A DNA stretch of 11,883 bases, taken from assembly GCA_903919625.1 (NCBI GenBank), contig CAIXIZ010000084.1, positions 1 to 11,883 of the forward strand, written 5' to 3'. A model generated the notes under the pieces. The model had not been told where the DNA came from, made no database searches, and saw nothing but the letters and a program-made list of their open reading frames with translations. Of this stretch, positions 1 to 5,710 are shown piece by piece (the stretch's first letter is position 1; the number at the start of each line of letters is the position of its first letter). The translations under genes were made by a program, and so were the position numbers. The DNA is from an uncultured Verrucomicrobiota bacterium. GTDB taxonomy: Bacteria; Verrucomicrobiota; Verrucomicrobiia; Opitutales; Opitutaceae.

Positions 1-87
1 AACTCCAGACGCGTCTCCTCCGATTCAAGGCTGGCCTCGCCGCCGAATCGCGGCGCCGTGGAAGGCGTTTACAAAAGCGGATACTAG
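1..87 (+). other. possible 3' end of an unidentified gene; otherwise no gene seen in 1-235
   Basis: The first frame is open from the window edge to a TAG at 85-87 and would encode 28 residues ending VYKSGY. The other two forward frames are also open for about 30 codons, as is common at this GC content, so this may be chance. I do not recognise the peptide. From 88 to 235 I see no supported gene: an ATG at 119 is in frame with the SOUL gene, but the 39 residues it would add do not look like part of that family and would bury the lipoprotein signal. No clear promoter was recognised. Confidence 0.2.
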
Positions 88-235
88 CTAGTGCCTAAAT
101 CGCGCACTGATTCTTCGAATGGATGCCTCAACCCAGTTCACGGGCAAGGACAGCTTCCATTCACGCCGACCTGCTGCTCGGTTTGAAGATGTTTGCAATT
201 TACCGCCGCCGGGCAGATATTTCGCTGTGATCCGA

Positions 236-823
236 ATGAACGTTGCGATAGTTTTCATTATTCTGACGGCCGTCCTGCTGCTGGCAGGCTGCCAGACAAC
301 GCGAGCTGGTTATGCCTCGGCTCCTTATACCGTTGTCCGCACCGCCGACAGAGTCGAGCTGCGTGATTACCCCGCCTTGTCCGTCGTGGAGACAACCACC
401 GCCCCCGATGCAAATGGGTCGGACGGCAGTTTCGGTCGCCTGTTCCGCTTTATCAGCGGCAATAATTCGGCTCAACAAAAGATCTCCATGACCACCCCCG
501 TTTTCATGTCGGGCGGTGAGAGCGCCGGCACAATGGCATTTGTTCTGCCGGCCGGTTTGTCCGGCACGCAGGTGCCCAGCCCGGCTGATGGCAAGGTCGC
601 GGTGCGGGAGCTGCCGCCGGGCCGTTTCGCCGTGCTGCGTTACAGCGGCGGGCGGAACGCGAAGAACGAAGTCGAGGCACTAGCTCGGCTGCGGTCATGG
701 CTGCTGCAGCAAGGGTTGAAAGCAACGGAAGCGACCCCCGTGTATGGATATTTCGACCCGCCGTGGACCCCGTGGTTTTTAAGGCGCAATGAAGTTATGC
801 TCCGACTAGTGTCGACACCCTGA
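236..823 (+). CDS. SOUL-family haem-binding lipoprotein
   Basis: Predicted 195-residue lipoprotein of the SOUL/HBP haem-binding family. The ATG at 236 is chosen because it places a short N-terminus directly before a hydrophobic stretch and a lipobox LAGC with Cys19, as expected for lipidation and membrane anchoring; GTG at 227 is a close alternative. Family signatures follow in order: YTVVRTADRVELRDYP near residues 31-46, FRFISGNN then KISMTTPVFM in the middle, the strand MAFVLPA, and a C-terminal YGYFDPPWTPWFLRRNEVML. Length matches single-domain SOUL proteins. The family binds haem or porphyrin in eukaryotes; the bacterial role is poorly known, so haem binding here is inferred from family only. 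No good Shine-Dalgarno precedes the start. The DUF1295 gene begins 14 nt after the stop, suggesting co-transcription. Confidence 0.88.
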   Translation: MNVAIVFIILTAVLLLAGCQTTRAGYASAPYTVVRTADRVELRDYPALSVVETTTAPDANGSDGSFGRLFRFISGNNSAQQKISMTTPVFMSGGESAGTMAFVLPAGLSGTQVPSPADGKVAVRELPPGRFAVLRYSGGRNAKNEVEALARLRSWLLQQGLKATEATPVYGYFDPPWTPWFLRRNEVMLRLVSTP

Positions 824-837
824 CTTACCCCCTATCG

Positions 838-1638
838 TTGACTGACTTCATCCACATTTTTCCAATGCTTGTGGCGACCGCCTTGGCGGTCTCGGCGGTC
901 GGTTTTTTCCGAGTGGTGTGGTTCATCAGCATCGGCTACGGCTACGCCATCGCGGCAATGGCCGGGCTGCTGGCCTGGCTGGCTGGCTCCGGTATGTCTT
1001 GGCTGCTGGCGACCCAACTCGTGCTGCTGTTTGCCTATGGGGCGAGACTCGGGACCCATGTGCTTATGCGCGGCGGTCAGGCGGCCTATCGGCGGGCGGC
1101 CCAGGCCAGTTATGGCGAAATCAACATCGGCCTGGGCAAAAGATTCATGATCTGGATCGCGGTCAGCCTGCTTTATGTGATGATGTTTTCGTCGGCGGCC
1201 TTCCTTGCCCGTCAGCCCCCGGCGGTGCCGGCGCTGGCCGTGGCGGGTCTGATACTGATGACCGCGGGCCTCGCCTTAGAAGCGGCGGCCGACTGGCAGA
1301 AGTCCGCGGCGAAGAAAATCGCCCCGGAGCGTTTCTGTAATCGCGGTCTTTTCGCCTGGGTGCGCTGCCCGGCCTATCTTGGGGAGATTATTTTTTGGGC
1401 CGGCAACTGGCTGGCAGGGGCACCGTCCTGCATCTCCTGGTGGCATTGGCTGGTATCGTCCGTCGGGCTGATTTGCATCCTGCTCATCATGCTCGGCGCG
1501 ACCAAACGCCTGGAAATTTCGCAACAGCGGCGCTATGGTCAGGAGCCGGATTTTCAGCGCTATACGCAATCCGTGCCAATCCTTCTCCCGTGGTTTCCAA
1601 TTTATTCTGTGCAGGGGCTGCGCTGGACCCTTGGGTAA
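838..1638 (+). CDS. DUF1295 / steroid 5-alpha-reductase-like membrane protein
   Basis: A 266-residue polytopic membrane protein with about six or seven hydrophobic segments. The C-terminal half carries the DUF1295 pattern: an acidic/QK element (E148, D152, QK154-155), then RGLFAWVRCPAYLGE at residues 169-183, a membrane segment, and a terminal R/Y-rich tail. DUF1295 belongs to the ICMT/PEMT/steroid reductase membrane fold, whose members bind SAM or NADPH through the R-H-P-x-Y-x-G-E element. Here the His is replaced by Cys177, so catalytic capacity is uncertain. The start is TTG at 838; ATG at 865 (residue 10) is an alternative and would only trim the first hydrophobic segment. It follows the SOUL lipoprotein gene by 14 nt. 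The substrate cannot be told from the sequence. Confidence 0.8.
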   Translation: MTDFIHIFPMLVATALAVSAVGFFRVVWFISIGYGYAIAAMAGLLAWLAGSGMSWLLATQLVLLFAYGARLGTHVLMRGGQAAYRRAAQASYGEINIGLGKRFMIWIAVSLLYVMMFSSAAFLARQPPAVPALAVAGLILMTAGLALEAAADWQKSAAKKIAPERFCNRGLFAWVRCPAYLGEIIFWAGNWLAGAPSCISWWHWLVSSVGLICILLIMLGATKRLEISQQRRYGQEPDFQRYTQSVPILLPWFPIYSVQGLRWTLG

Positions 1639-1804
1639 AGGCTTACCTGCAAGAACCTGTCTACTGCCCGCCATGGAAAAGTTAGCGACATCGTGACGGC
1701 GTAGCAGCGAGAATGGGTCGCAAGAATGGGGTTGGGGGCTGACAGCCATCAGAATTAGGACTTCTAAATATCCATTTTGCCCAAATTTTGGCAGTCAAGC
1801 CGAT
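1639..1804. other. gene-free spacer between the DUF1295 gene and the repeat-bounded XRE region
   Basis: No supportable coding sequence. The end of this spacer, roughly 1755-1800, is visibly richer in A and T than the genes around it and holds a near-palindrome GCCCAAATTTTGGC. No terminator lies immediately after the DUF1295 stop; the first strong hairpin is at 1811-1852. Confidence 0.5.
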
Positions 1805-1823
1805 GTGGTAGAAAGGCAACGAA
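1805..1823 (+). repeat. left copy of 19-bp imperfect direct repeat
   Basis: The 19-mer gtggtagaaaggcaacgaa recurs at 2271-2289 with one difference (a to g at the sixth base). The two copies enclose the whole XRE gene, 466 bp apart start to start. The last 8 bases, GCAACGAA, also occur inverted at 1840-1847. Confidence 0.8.
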
Positions 1824-1852
1824 TGGTCCACCAAAAGGATTCGTTGCTTTTT
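1811..1852. terminator. hairpin with T-run, candidate bidirectional terminator
   Basis: Inverted repeat with a perfect 9-bp core, gcaacgaat at 1816-1824 against attcgttgc at 1839-1847. It extends to about 14 pairs if two G-U pairs are allowed (1811-1824 with 1839-1852), with a 14-nt loop. On the plus strand the descending arm runs straight into five T (1848-1852), the form of an intrinsic terminator for transcripts arriving from the SOUL/DUF1295 genes. On the minus strand it begins 8 nt after the XRE stop codon but is followed only by a short mixed pyrimidine run. Because the arm is shared with the flanking direct repeat, a protein-binding site is an alternative reading. Confidence 0.55.
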
Positions 1853-1859
1853 CGGTTTA

Positions 1860-2219
1860 TCAGGGCGTTTTGAGCAGCATTTTGATTGCGTCCAGATGTC
1901 GGCCGAAGGGCTTTCGGCGGCCTGTTTCCCAGCGGGCCAACGTCGAGGGATCGACCCCGAGGAAGCGGGCAGAGGACACCCGATCCATCCCACGGATTGA
2001 GCGGGTCCAGACAAGCTGGGCAGAGAAGCCCTTAGGCTTTGGCAAAGGGTTGTAGCCGAGGAAGCTAATGATTGCAGGGAGATGCCGGATTTCGGGCTTC
2101 ATACAACTTTTCTCCCAGTTCAGAATCGACGCATTGTCCACCCCGATTTGGGCGGCGACTTGGCGCTGGAACAGGCCCAGATCGAGCCGCCGTTTCCTGA
2201 TATGGTCGCCGATGGTCAC
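1860..2219 (-). CDS. small XRE-family transcriptional regulator with two helix-turn-helix domains
   Basis: Predicted 119-residue DNA-binding protein. The first Cro/C1-type HTH spans residues about 3-58: IGDHIRKRRLDLGL, then the recognition region VDNASILNWEK, P42 and the closing LPAIISFLGYNP. A second, more degenerate copy spans about 65-104 and retains FLGVDPSTLARWETGRRKP. The start is taken as GTG at 2219, immediately before the first HTH, as in family members I recall. The frame stays open upstream to 2348, but those 43 residues overlap the comM remnant and resemble nothing. No Shine-Dalgarno is visible. It lies between two copies of a 19-bp repeat, which suggests a discrete unit; self-regulation through the GCAACGAA octamers is possible but untested. 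No toxin or phage partner gene is adjacent. Confidence 0.72.
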   Translation of the reverse strand: MTIGDHIRKRRLDLGLFQRQVAAQIGVDNASILNWEKSCMKPEIRHLPAIISFLGYNPLPKPKGFSAQLVWTRSIRGMDRVSSARFLGVDPSTLARWETGRRKPFGRHLDAIKMLLKTP

Positions 2220-2270
2220 AAGGGACGTCGGATAGCCCGGTTTTTGAGGGTGAGCGGTAATAATGGTCAG

Positions 2271-2289
2271 GTGGTGGAAAGGCAACGAA
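2271..2289 (+). repeat. right copy of 19-bp imperfect direct repeat
   Basis: gtggtggaaaggcaacgaa, matching the copy at 1805-1823 at 18 of 19 positions. Recognisable ComM coding sequence starts only a few bases later (about 2294), so this repeat marks the boundary between the XRE unit and the comM remnant. Read on the minus strand it lies about 50-70 nt upstream of the XRE start and contains TTGCCT. With TATTAC 17 nt further on, that could serve as a weak promoter for the XRE gene. Confidence 0.75.
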
Positions 2290-2293
2290 GCGC

Positions 2294-2467
2294 TGTCCCT
2301 GCGGCTACCTGGGCGACCCCAAGCACGAGTGCCGCTGCTCGCCGTCACAGATCATCAAATACCGGGCGCGCATCAGCGGCCCGCTGCTCGACCGCATCGA
2401 CATCCACATCGAGGCCCCCGCGCTCTCCATTCGCGAGCTGCAAAATGACAAGCCCGGCGAATCCTCG
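2294..2467 (+). pseudogene. comM: internal fragment of comM/yifB (Mg-chelatase-like AAA ATPase)
   Basis: About 58 codons whose translation is characteristic of ComM/YifB: CPCGYLGDPKHECRCS, then a Q-x-x-K-YRARISGPLLDRIDIHIEAP stretch and a terminal PGESS. In the roughly 500-residue full protein this is the part of the Mg-chelatase-like ATPase domain containing the Cys-rich insertion and the arginine-finger-like LLDRID region. The N-terminal Lon-like domain, Walker A and B motifs and the C-terminal helical domain are absent. There is no start codon: an in-frame TAA is at 2261-2263 and the first in-frame ATG is at 2468, after the ComM homology has ended. ComM acts as a branch-migration helicase in natural transformation; this remnant cannot do so. 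The reading frame is intact and continues into the DUF1552 fragment. Confidence 0.85.
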
Positions 2468-2716
2468 ATGCTGGACAACTCCATCCTCATGTGCGGCTCC
2501 AGCCTGTACGATGGCGATGTCCATGGCGCCAACCAGCTGCCGTTTCTGCTGGCCGGCAAGGGCGGCGGCTCGCTCAAGACCGGACGCATCCTCGACTACC
2601 TCAACGAGGAAAACGACCATCGGCGGGCGTGCAGCCTGCACCTGTCGATCATGGACCGCATGGGCGTCAACTTGGACCGCTTTGGCGACACCAACATCCG
2701 CCTGGCCGGCCTGTAA
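2468..2716 (+). pseudogene. C-terminal fragment of a DUF1552 protein
   Basis: The 82 residues from the ATG at 2468 to the TAA at 2716 match the C-terminal end of DUF1552 proteins: MLDNSILMCGSSLYDGD, then LPFLLAGKGGGSLKTGR, and a closing LDRMGVNLDRFGDTNIRLAGL-type segment. Full DUF1552 proteins, common in Planctomycetes and Verrucomicrobia, are about 400-480 residues, often have an exported (Tat-like) N-terminus, and are usually paired with DUF1592/1588 cytochrome-type proteins. No partner is present here. About four-fifths of the gene is missing, and its front is replaced in frame by the comM fragment. The ATG could in principle start a short peptide, but no Shine-Dalgarno is present. Function of the intact family is uncertain; this copy is read as non-functional. 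Confidence 0.8.
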
Positions 2717-2843
2717 CGGAGCGGGCGGCGTGCGCCGTCAATTGGGCTTTTGTAGGCCAGCTCGGTAAGCTTGCTCCGGCTCGACCGCCCCCTCGGCACC
2801 CGCACGACCGCGCCAACAGCCCGGAAATCAAGCGGCGTTGGTA
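2717..2843. other. spacer between convergent DUF1552 remnant and M50 protease gene
   Basis: No gene is supported. It contains a short GC-rich palindrome (GGCGTGCGCC near 2727-2736), but the loop is too tight and the T-run too distant to call a terminator. Confidence 0.4.
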
Positions 2844-3629
2844 TCAGCCCTGGCTCCCGGTCACCACGTCCTGCCGGGCCCACCAGATCCGCCAGTGCTC
2901 CGCCTCCTCCTCACGCCGTTTTACAGAGCGATATTCCAGCTCGCCCACGGAAAAAATGAAGGCAAAGAGCACCACGGTCAGCCAGGCGTGAAAAAAATAT
3001 GCCGCAATACCGGCGCCCAGCACCGCCAGCACCTTGCCCACACTGGCCGCCCAAAATGTCGCCCGCACATAGGTCAGACGCGTGGCCAGCAGCGCCCGAA
3101 AGATGCGACCGCCGTCCATGGGGAACACCGGAATGAAATTAAAGCAGCCCATGAGGAGATTCCAATGCAGCAACATTTGGGCGAAGCCGGTGAAATTGTC
3201 CGGATACCCGTCGAACAACGGGGTCCAGCCCGGGGGCAGGCCGACGGCCAGCCAAAGCACCCCGGCGATGATAAAGTTTACCGCCGGCCCGGCGAGCGTG
3301 ATGAGCAGCTCGCGCGCCGGCTGGCGCGGAAACTCGTCAAATACCGCCATGCCGCCAATGGGCATCAGCAGGATTCGCTGCACCCCGAGGCCAAAGGCCA
3401 TCGCCACGAAGGAGTGCCCCAGCTCATGCAGCACCACACAGGTGAAAAACACCAGCACGGCCCCCACATTCCACCCCACCGCTTCCCAGCAGCGTATGAC
3501 GGTCGCTGCTTGGGCGGCCGCATCATGCCAGCTGGCCCAGCCGACGAAGGCGAGCAGCGCGAGAAAGCTCCAATGGAGCGAAAGCTGTATGCCGCGGATG
3601 CGGAACAGCGGGATTGACCAGCCAAGCAT
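2844..3629 (-). CDS. M50 (site-2-type) intramembrane zinc metalloprotease
   Basis: Predicted 261-residue integral membrane protease. The zinc motif HELGH is at residues 68-72, inside a hydrophobic segment. The distal motif NFIPVFPMDGGR is at 164-175 and supplies the third metal ligand, D172. Between them lie a GG-containing beta-like stretch (MPIGGMAVF) and LAGPAVNF. About six membrane segments are expected, with a charged cytoplasmic-looking tail (EYRSVKRREEEAEHW). No PDZ or CBS domain is present, so this is a minimal S2P of the SpoIVFB/Rip-like type, which cleaves membrane-bound substrates such as anti-sigma factors; the substrate here is unknown. ATG at 3629 is chosen because the frame upstream, open to 3764, encodes a Gly/Thr/Arg-rich string produced by the GTTCCACC repeats and would run into the divergent regulator gene. 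Confidence 0.87.
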   Translation of the reverse strand: MLGWSIPLFRIRGIQLSLHWSFLALLAFVGWASWHDAAAQAATVIRCWEAVGWNVGAVLVFFTCVVLHELGHSFVAMAFGLGVQRILLMPIGGMAVFDEFPRQPARELLITLAGPAVNFIIAGVLWLAVGLPPGWTPLFDGYPDNFTGFAQMLLHWNLLMGCFNFIPVFPMDGGRIFRALLATRLTYVRATFWAASVGKVLAVLGAGIAAYFFHAWLTVVLFAFIFSVGELEYRSVKRREEEAEHWRIWWARQDVVTGSQG

Positions 3630-3669
3630 GGGTTGCAATGAAACCGTCTGCGCCCAAAGCGCCAGCCTT

Positions 3670-3722
3670 GTTCCACCCGCCACAGTTCCACCGGCTTTGA
3701 GTCGCCAACGGCCGGTTCCACC
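3670..3722. repeat. GTTCCACC repeats in 15-bp phase between divergent genes
   Basis: The octamer GTTCCACC occurs at 3670-3677, 3685-3692 and 3715-3722. Offsets are 15 and 30 bases, so the copies keep a 15-bp register with one slot (near 3700) degenerated to agtcgcc. The bases that follow are also partly shared (cgcca). The cluster sits between the M50 start at 3629 and the regulator start at 3746, so it may be an operator or the decayed remains of a tandem repeat. Confidence 0.6.
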
Positions 3723-3745
3723 GCCAACTTCAATCCTCCACCCAC

Positions 3746-5263
3746 TTGTCCGCCCTGCCGTCACCTGCCGCCAAACCGCCCACCATCCTCGTCATCGACG
3801 ATGATGCCGAGATCCGTTATTCGCTCAACCGGGTGCTCTCCTCCCGCGCCTGGCAGGTCGCCGAGGCCGCGAGCGGCGAACAGGGCGTCGCCCTCGTCAA
3901 AAAAGGACCGCCCCCGGACCTCGTTTTCCTCGATGTGCGCATGGGCGGCATGAGCGGGCTGGAGGCGCTCCAGCATATTCGCGCCGCCAGCCCCAAACAA
4001 CTGGTCATCCTGATGACCGCCTTTGGCACGGCGCAGACCGCCATCGAGGCGATGAAGTTTGGCGCCTTCGACTATGTGATGAAGCCGTTTGACCCGGCCA
4101 AGGTGCTCGCGCTGGCGGAAAATGCACTCAAGGCCCATGCCGACATGCGGGCGGTCGGCGACTACAAGCCGACCATCAACAGCGAAGACTACAAGGAGGG
4201 CATCGTCGGCGCCTCGCCCGTCATGCAGGAGGTGTTCAAAATCATCGGCCAGGTGACGGCCAGCGACGTGACGGTGATGATCACCGGCGAAAGCGGCACG
4301 GGCAAGGAGCTCGTCGCGCGCTCCATCTGGAAACACTCCCATCGCGCCGGCAAACCGTTTATCGCCGTCAATTGCGCCGCCATCCCCGACAACCTCATCG
4401 AGAGCGAGCTGTTCGGCCACGAAAAGGGCTCGTTTACCGGTGCGACCGGCCAACGGCTGGGCAAATTTGAGCTCTGCGACGGCGGCACCATCTTCCTGGA
4501 TGAAATCGGCGACATGGCGCTCGCCACGCAGACGAAAATCCTGCGCGTTCTCCAGGCAGGCGAAATCCAGCGCGTGGGCGGCACCGAAACGATCAAGGTG
4601 GATGTGCGCATTCTCGCCGCGACCAACAAGGACCTGGAGGCGATGGTGCGGTCAAAAACCTTCCGCGAAGACCTTTATTACCGGCTCAACGTCGTCCGCA
4701 TCAAAATGCCGCCGTTGCGCGAACGGTTCGAGGACATCCCCTCAATCGTGGAGTTTTGCCTGCAAACCCTCGTCAAACAACGCAAAGCCCGCGCCACCAA
4801 AGTCGCGCCCGAGGCGATGGCGGTCATCGCCCGCCACCGCTGGCCCGGCAATGTGCGCGAGTTGGAAAACGTCATCTACCGCAGCGCCGTCATTGCCCAG
4901 GGGGACACCATCCTGCTCAAGGATTTGCCGGCCGAAATCCGCGAGGCCGTGGGCCTTCCGGCATCGGTCGACGGCGCCACGTCATCGAGCAATGCGCCCT
5001 TTGAGCCGCCGGCCTCCCCAGCCGCGCCGGCAGGTGCAGCCGGGGCACCCCTCCCGGCAGATCCCGGCAGCCCGCCAGCCCTGACGATGGAAACGGCACT
5101 CGACTTTGTTTATGCGCAGCTCAGCTCGGCCGATGCGCCGATTCTGCCGCGCTTGGAACGGGAACTGGCAGCCCGGGCGCTGCAGTCCGCCGGCGGTGAT
5201 ACCGCCGCCGCCGCCAAACTGCTCGGTCTCACCAAGGCAGCATTCCAAAAACGCCTGACCTGA
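3746..5263 (+). CDS. sigma-54-dependent response regulator (NtrC family)
   Basis: 505 residues in three domains. The receiver covers residues 12-130, with acidic D18-D20, phosphoacceptor D63, T91 and K113. The AAA+ sigma-54 activator domain covers about 152-385, with Walker A GESGTGKE at 181-188, the sigma-54 contact loop GSFTGA at 228-233, Walker B FLDEIGD at 250-256 and WPGNVREL at 366-373. After a Pro/Ala-rich linker (about 400-445), a Fis-type HTH ends the protein (about 450-505). All catalytic positions are present; the loop is GSFTGA in place of the commoner GAFTGA. It should use ATP to open sigma-54 RNA polymerase promoters when phosphorylated. The start is TTG at 3746, the only usable one before the receiver. 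No histidine kinase is adjacent, so the input signal is unknown. The M50 protease gene is divergent. Confidence 0.93.
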   Translation: MSALPSPAAKPPTILVIDDDAEIRYSLNRVLSSRAWQVAEAASGEQGVALVKKGPPPDLVFLDVRMGGMSGLEALQHIRAASPKQLVILMTAFGTAQTAIEAMKFGAFDYVMKPFDPAKVLALAENALKAHADMRAVGDYKPTINSEDYKEGIVGASPVMQEVFKIIGQVTASDVTVMITGESGTGKELVARSIWKHSHRAGKPFIAVNCAAIPDNLIESELFGHEKGSFTGATGQRLGKFELCDGGTIFLDEIGDMALATQTKILRVLQAGEIQRVGGTETIKVDVRILAATNKDLEAMVRSKTFREDLYYRLNVVRIKMPPLRERFEDIPSIVEFCLQTLVKQRKARATKVAPEAMAVIARHRWPGNVRELENVIYRSAVIAQGDTILLKDLPAEIREAVGLPASVDGATSSSNAPFEPPASPAAPAGAAGAPLPADPGSPPALTMETALDFVYAQLSSADAPILPRLERELAARALQSAGGDTAAAAKLLGLTKAAFQKRLT

Positions 5264-5269
5264 GCATTC

Positions 5270-5710
5270 TCACCGCTGTCGCACTGTGTGGCGCCCGTCG
5301 GCCGAGATACCGAGGTCGAAATGCCACGCCGCTGGGGGCAGCCAGGCGGCGATGTTCTCCGGCCACTCCACCGCCAGACACCAGGGACTCACCAGGAAGT
5401 CCTCCAGCATGAGCGATTCCATCTGGGAGCCCTGTTCCAACCGGTAGGCATCGAGATGGGCCAGCAGACGGGTGCCACCGCGATGCAGGGTGAAGAGATT
5501 AAAGGTCGGGCTTGTCACCGGCTCAGTGATGCCGAACCCACGCGCCAGCCCTTGGACGAAAGTGGTTTTTCCCACCCCTAAGGTGCCATGCAAGGCAATC
5601 ACCGTGTCGGGCGGCAGCACGGCGGCCAGTTCGCCTGCCAGAGCCTGGGTTTCTTCGGCCGACCCGGTGGCAAGCCCCGCACGCAGTCTAGCGCAGATGT
5701 TCGAAGCCAT
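5270..5710 (-). CDS. tsaE: tRNA threonylcarbamoyladenosine biosynthesis ATPase TsaE
   Basis: 146-residue cytoplasmic P-loop ATPase. With TsaB and TsaD it completes the N6-threonylcarbamoyl modification at A37 of ANN-decoding tRNAs. Visible motifs: Walker A GTLGVGKTT (42-50), SPTFNL (67-72), HLDAYRL (85-91) containing the Asp/Tyr/Arg typical of the family, and VEWPEN (114-119). Length is typical. The start is ATG at 5710, fixed by the GGAGG six bases upstream; the frame is open to 5752, but the extra 14 residues lie in the thiL overlap and are unneeded. The gene begins 23 bases inside the thiL 3' end, implying translational coupling. Its stop is 6 bp from the stop of the convergent regulator gene, leaving no room for a conventional terminator between them. 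Confidence 0.93.
   Translation of the reverse strand: MASNICARLRAGLATGSAEETQALAGELAAVLPPDTVIALHGTLGVGKTTFVQGLARGFGITEPVTSPTFNLFTLHRGGTRLLAHLDAYRLEQGSQMESLMLEDFLVSPWCLAVEWPENIAAWLPPAAWHFDLGISADGRHTVRQR

Noticed and set aside
119..235. Longer SOUL protein starting at ATG 119
   Set aside because: It would put 39 unrelated residues before a clean lipoprotein signal peptide, which must be N-terminal to work.
1276..1749. Minus-strand open frame crossing the DUF1295 end
   Set aside because: Pro/His/Arg-rich translation, antisense to a supported membrane protein, no recognisable domain.
2220..2348. Upstream extension of the XRE reading frame to an ATG at 2348
   Set aside because: The 43 extra residues have no family resemblance and run through the direct repeat into the opposite strand of the comM fragment.
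2727..2736. GGCGTGCGCC palindrome after the DUF1552 remnant as a terminator
   Set aside because: The loop is only about two bases and the T-run is some 20 bases away.
3630..3764. Longer M50 protease starting at 3764
   Set aside because: The added residues are a low-complexity Gly/Thr/Arg string made by the GTTCCACC repeats and would overlap the divergent regulator start.
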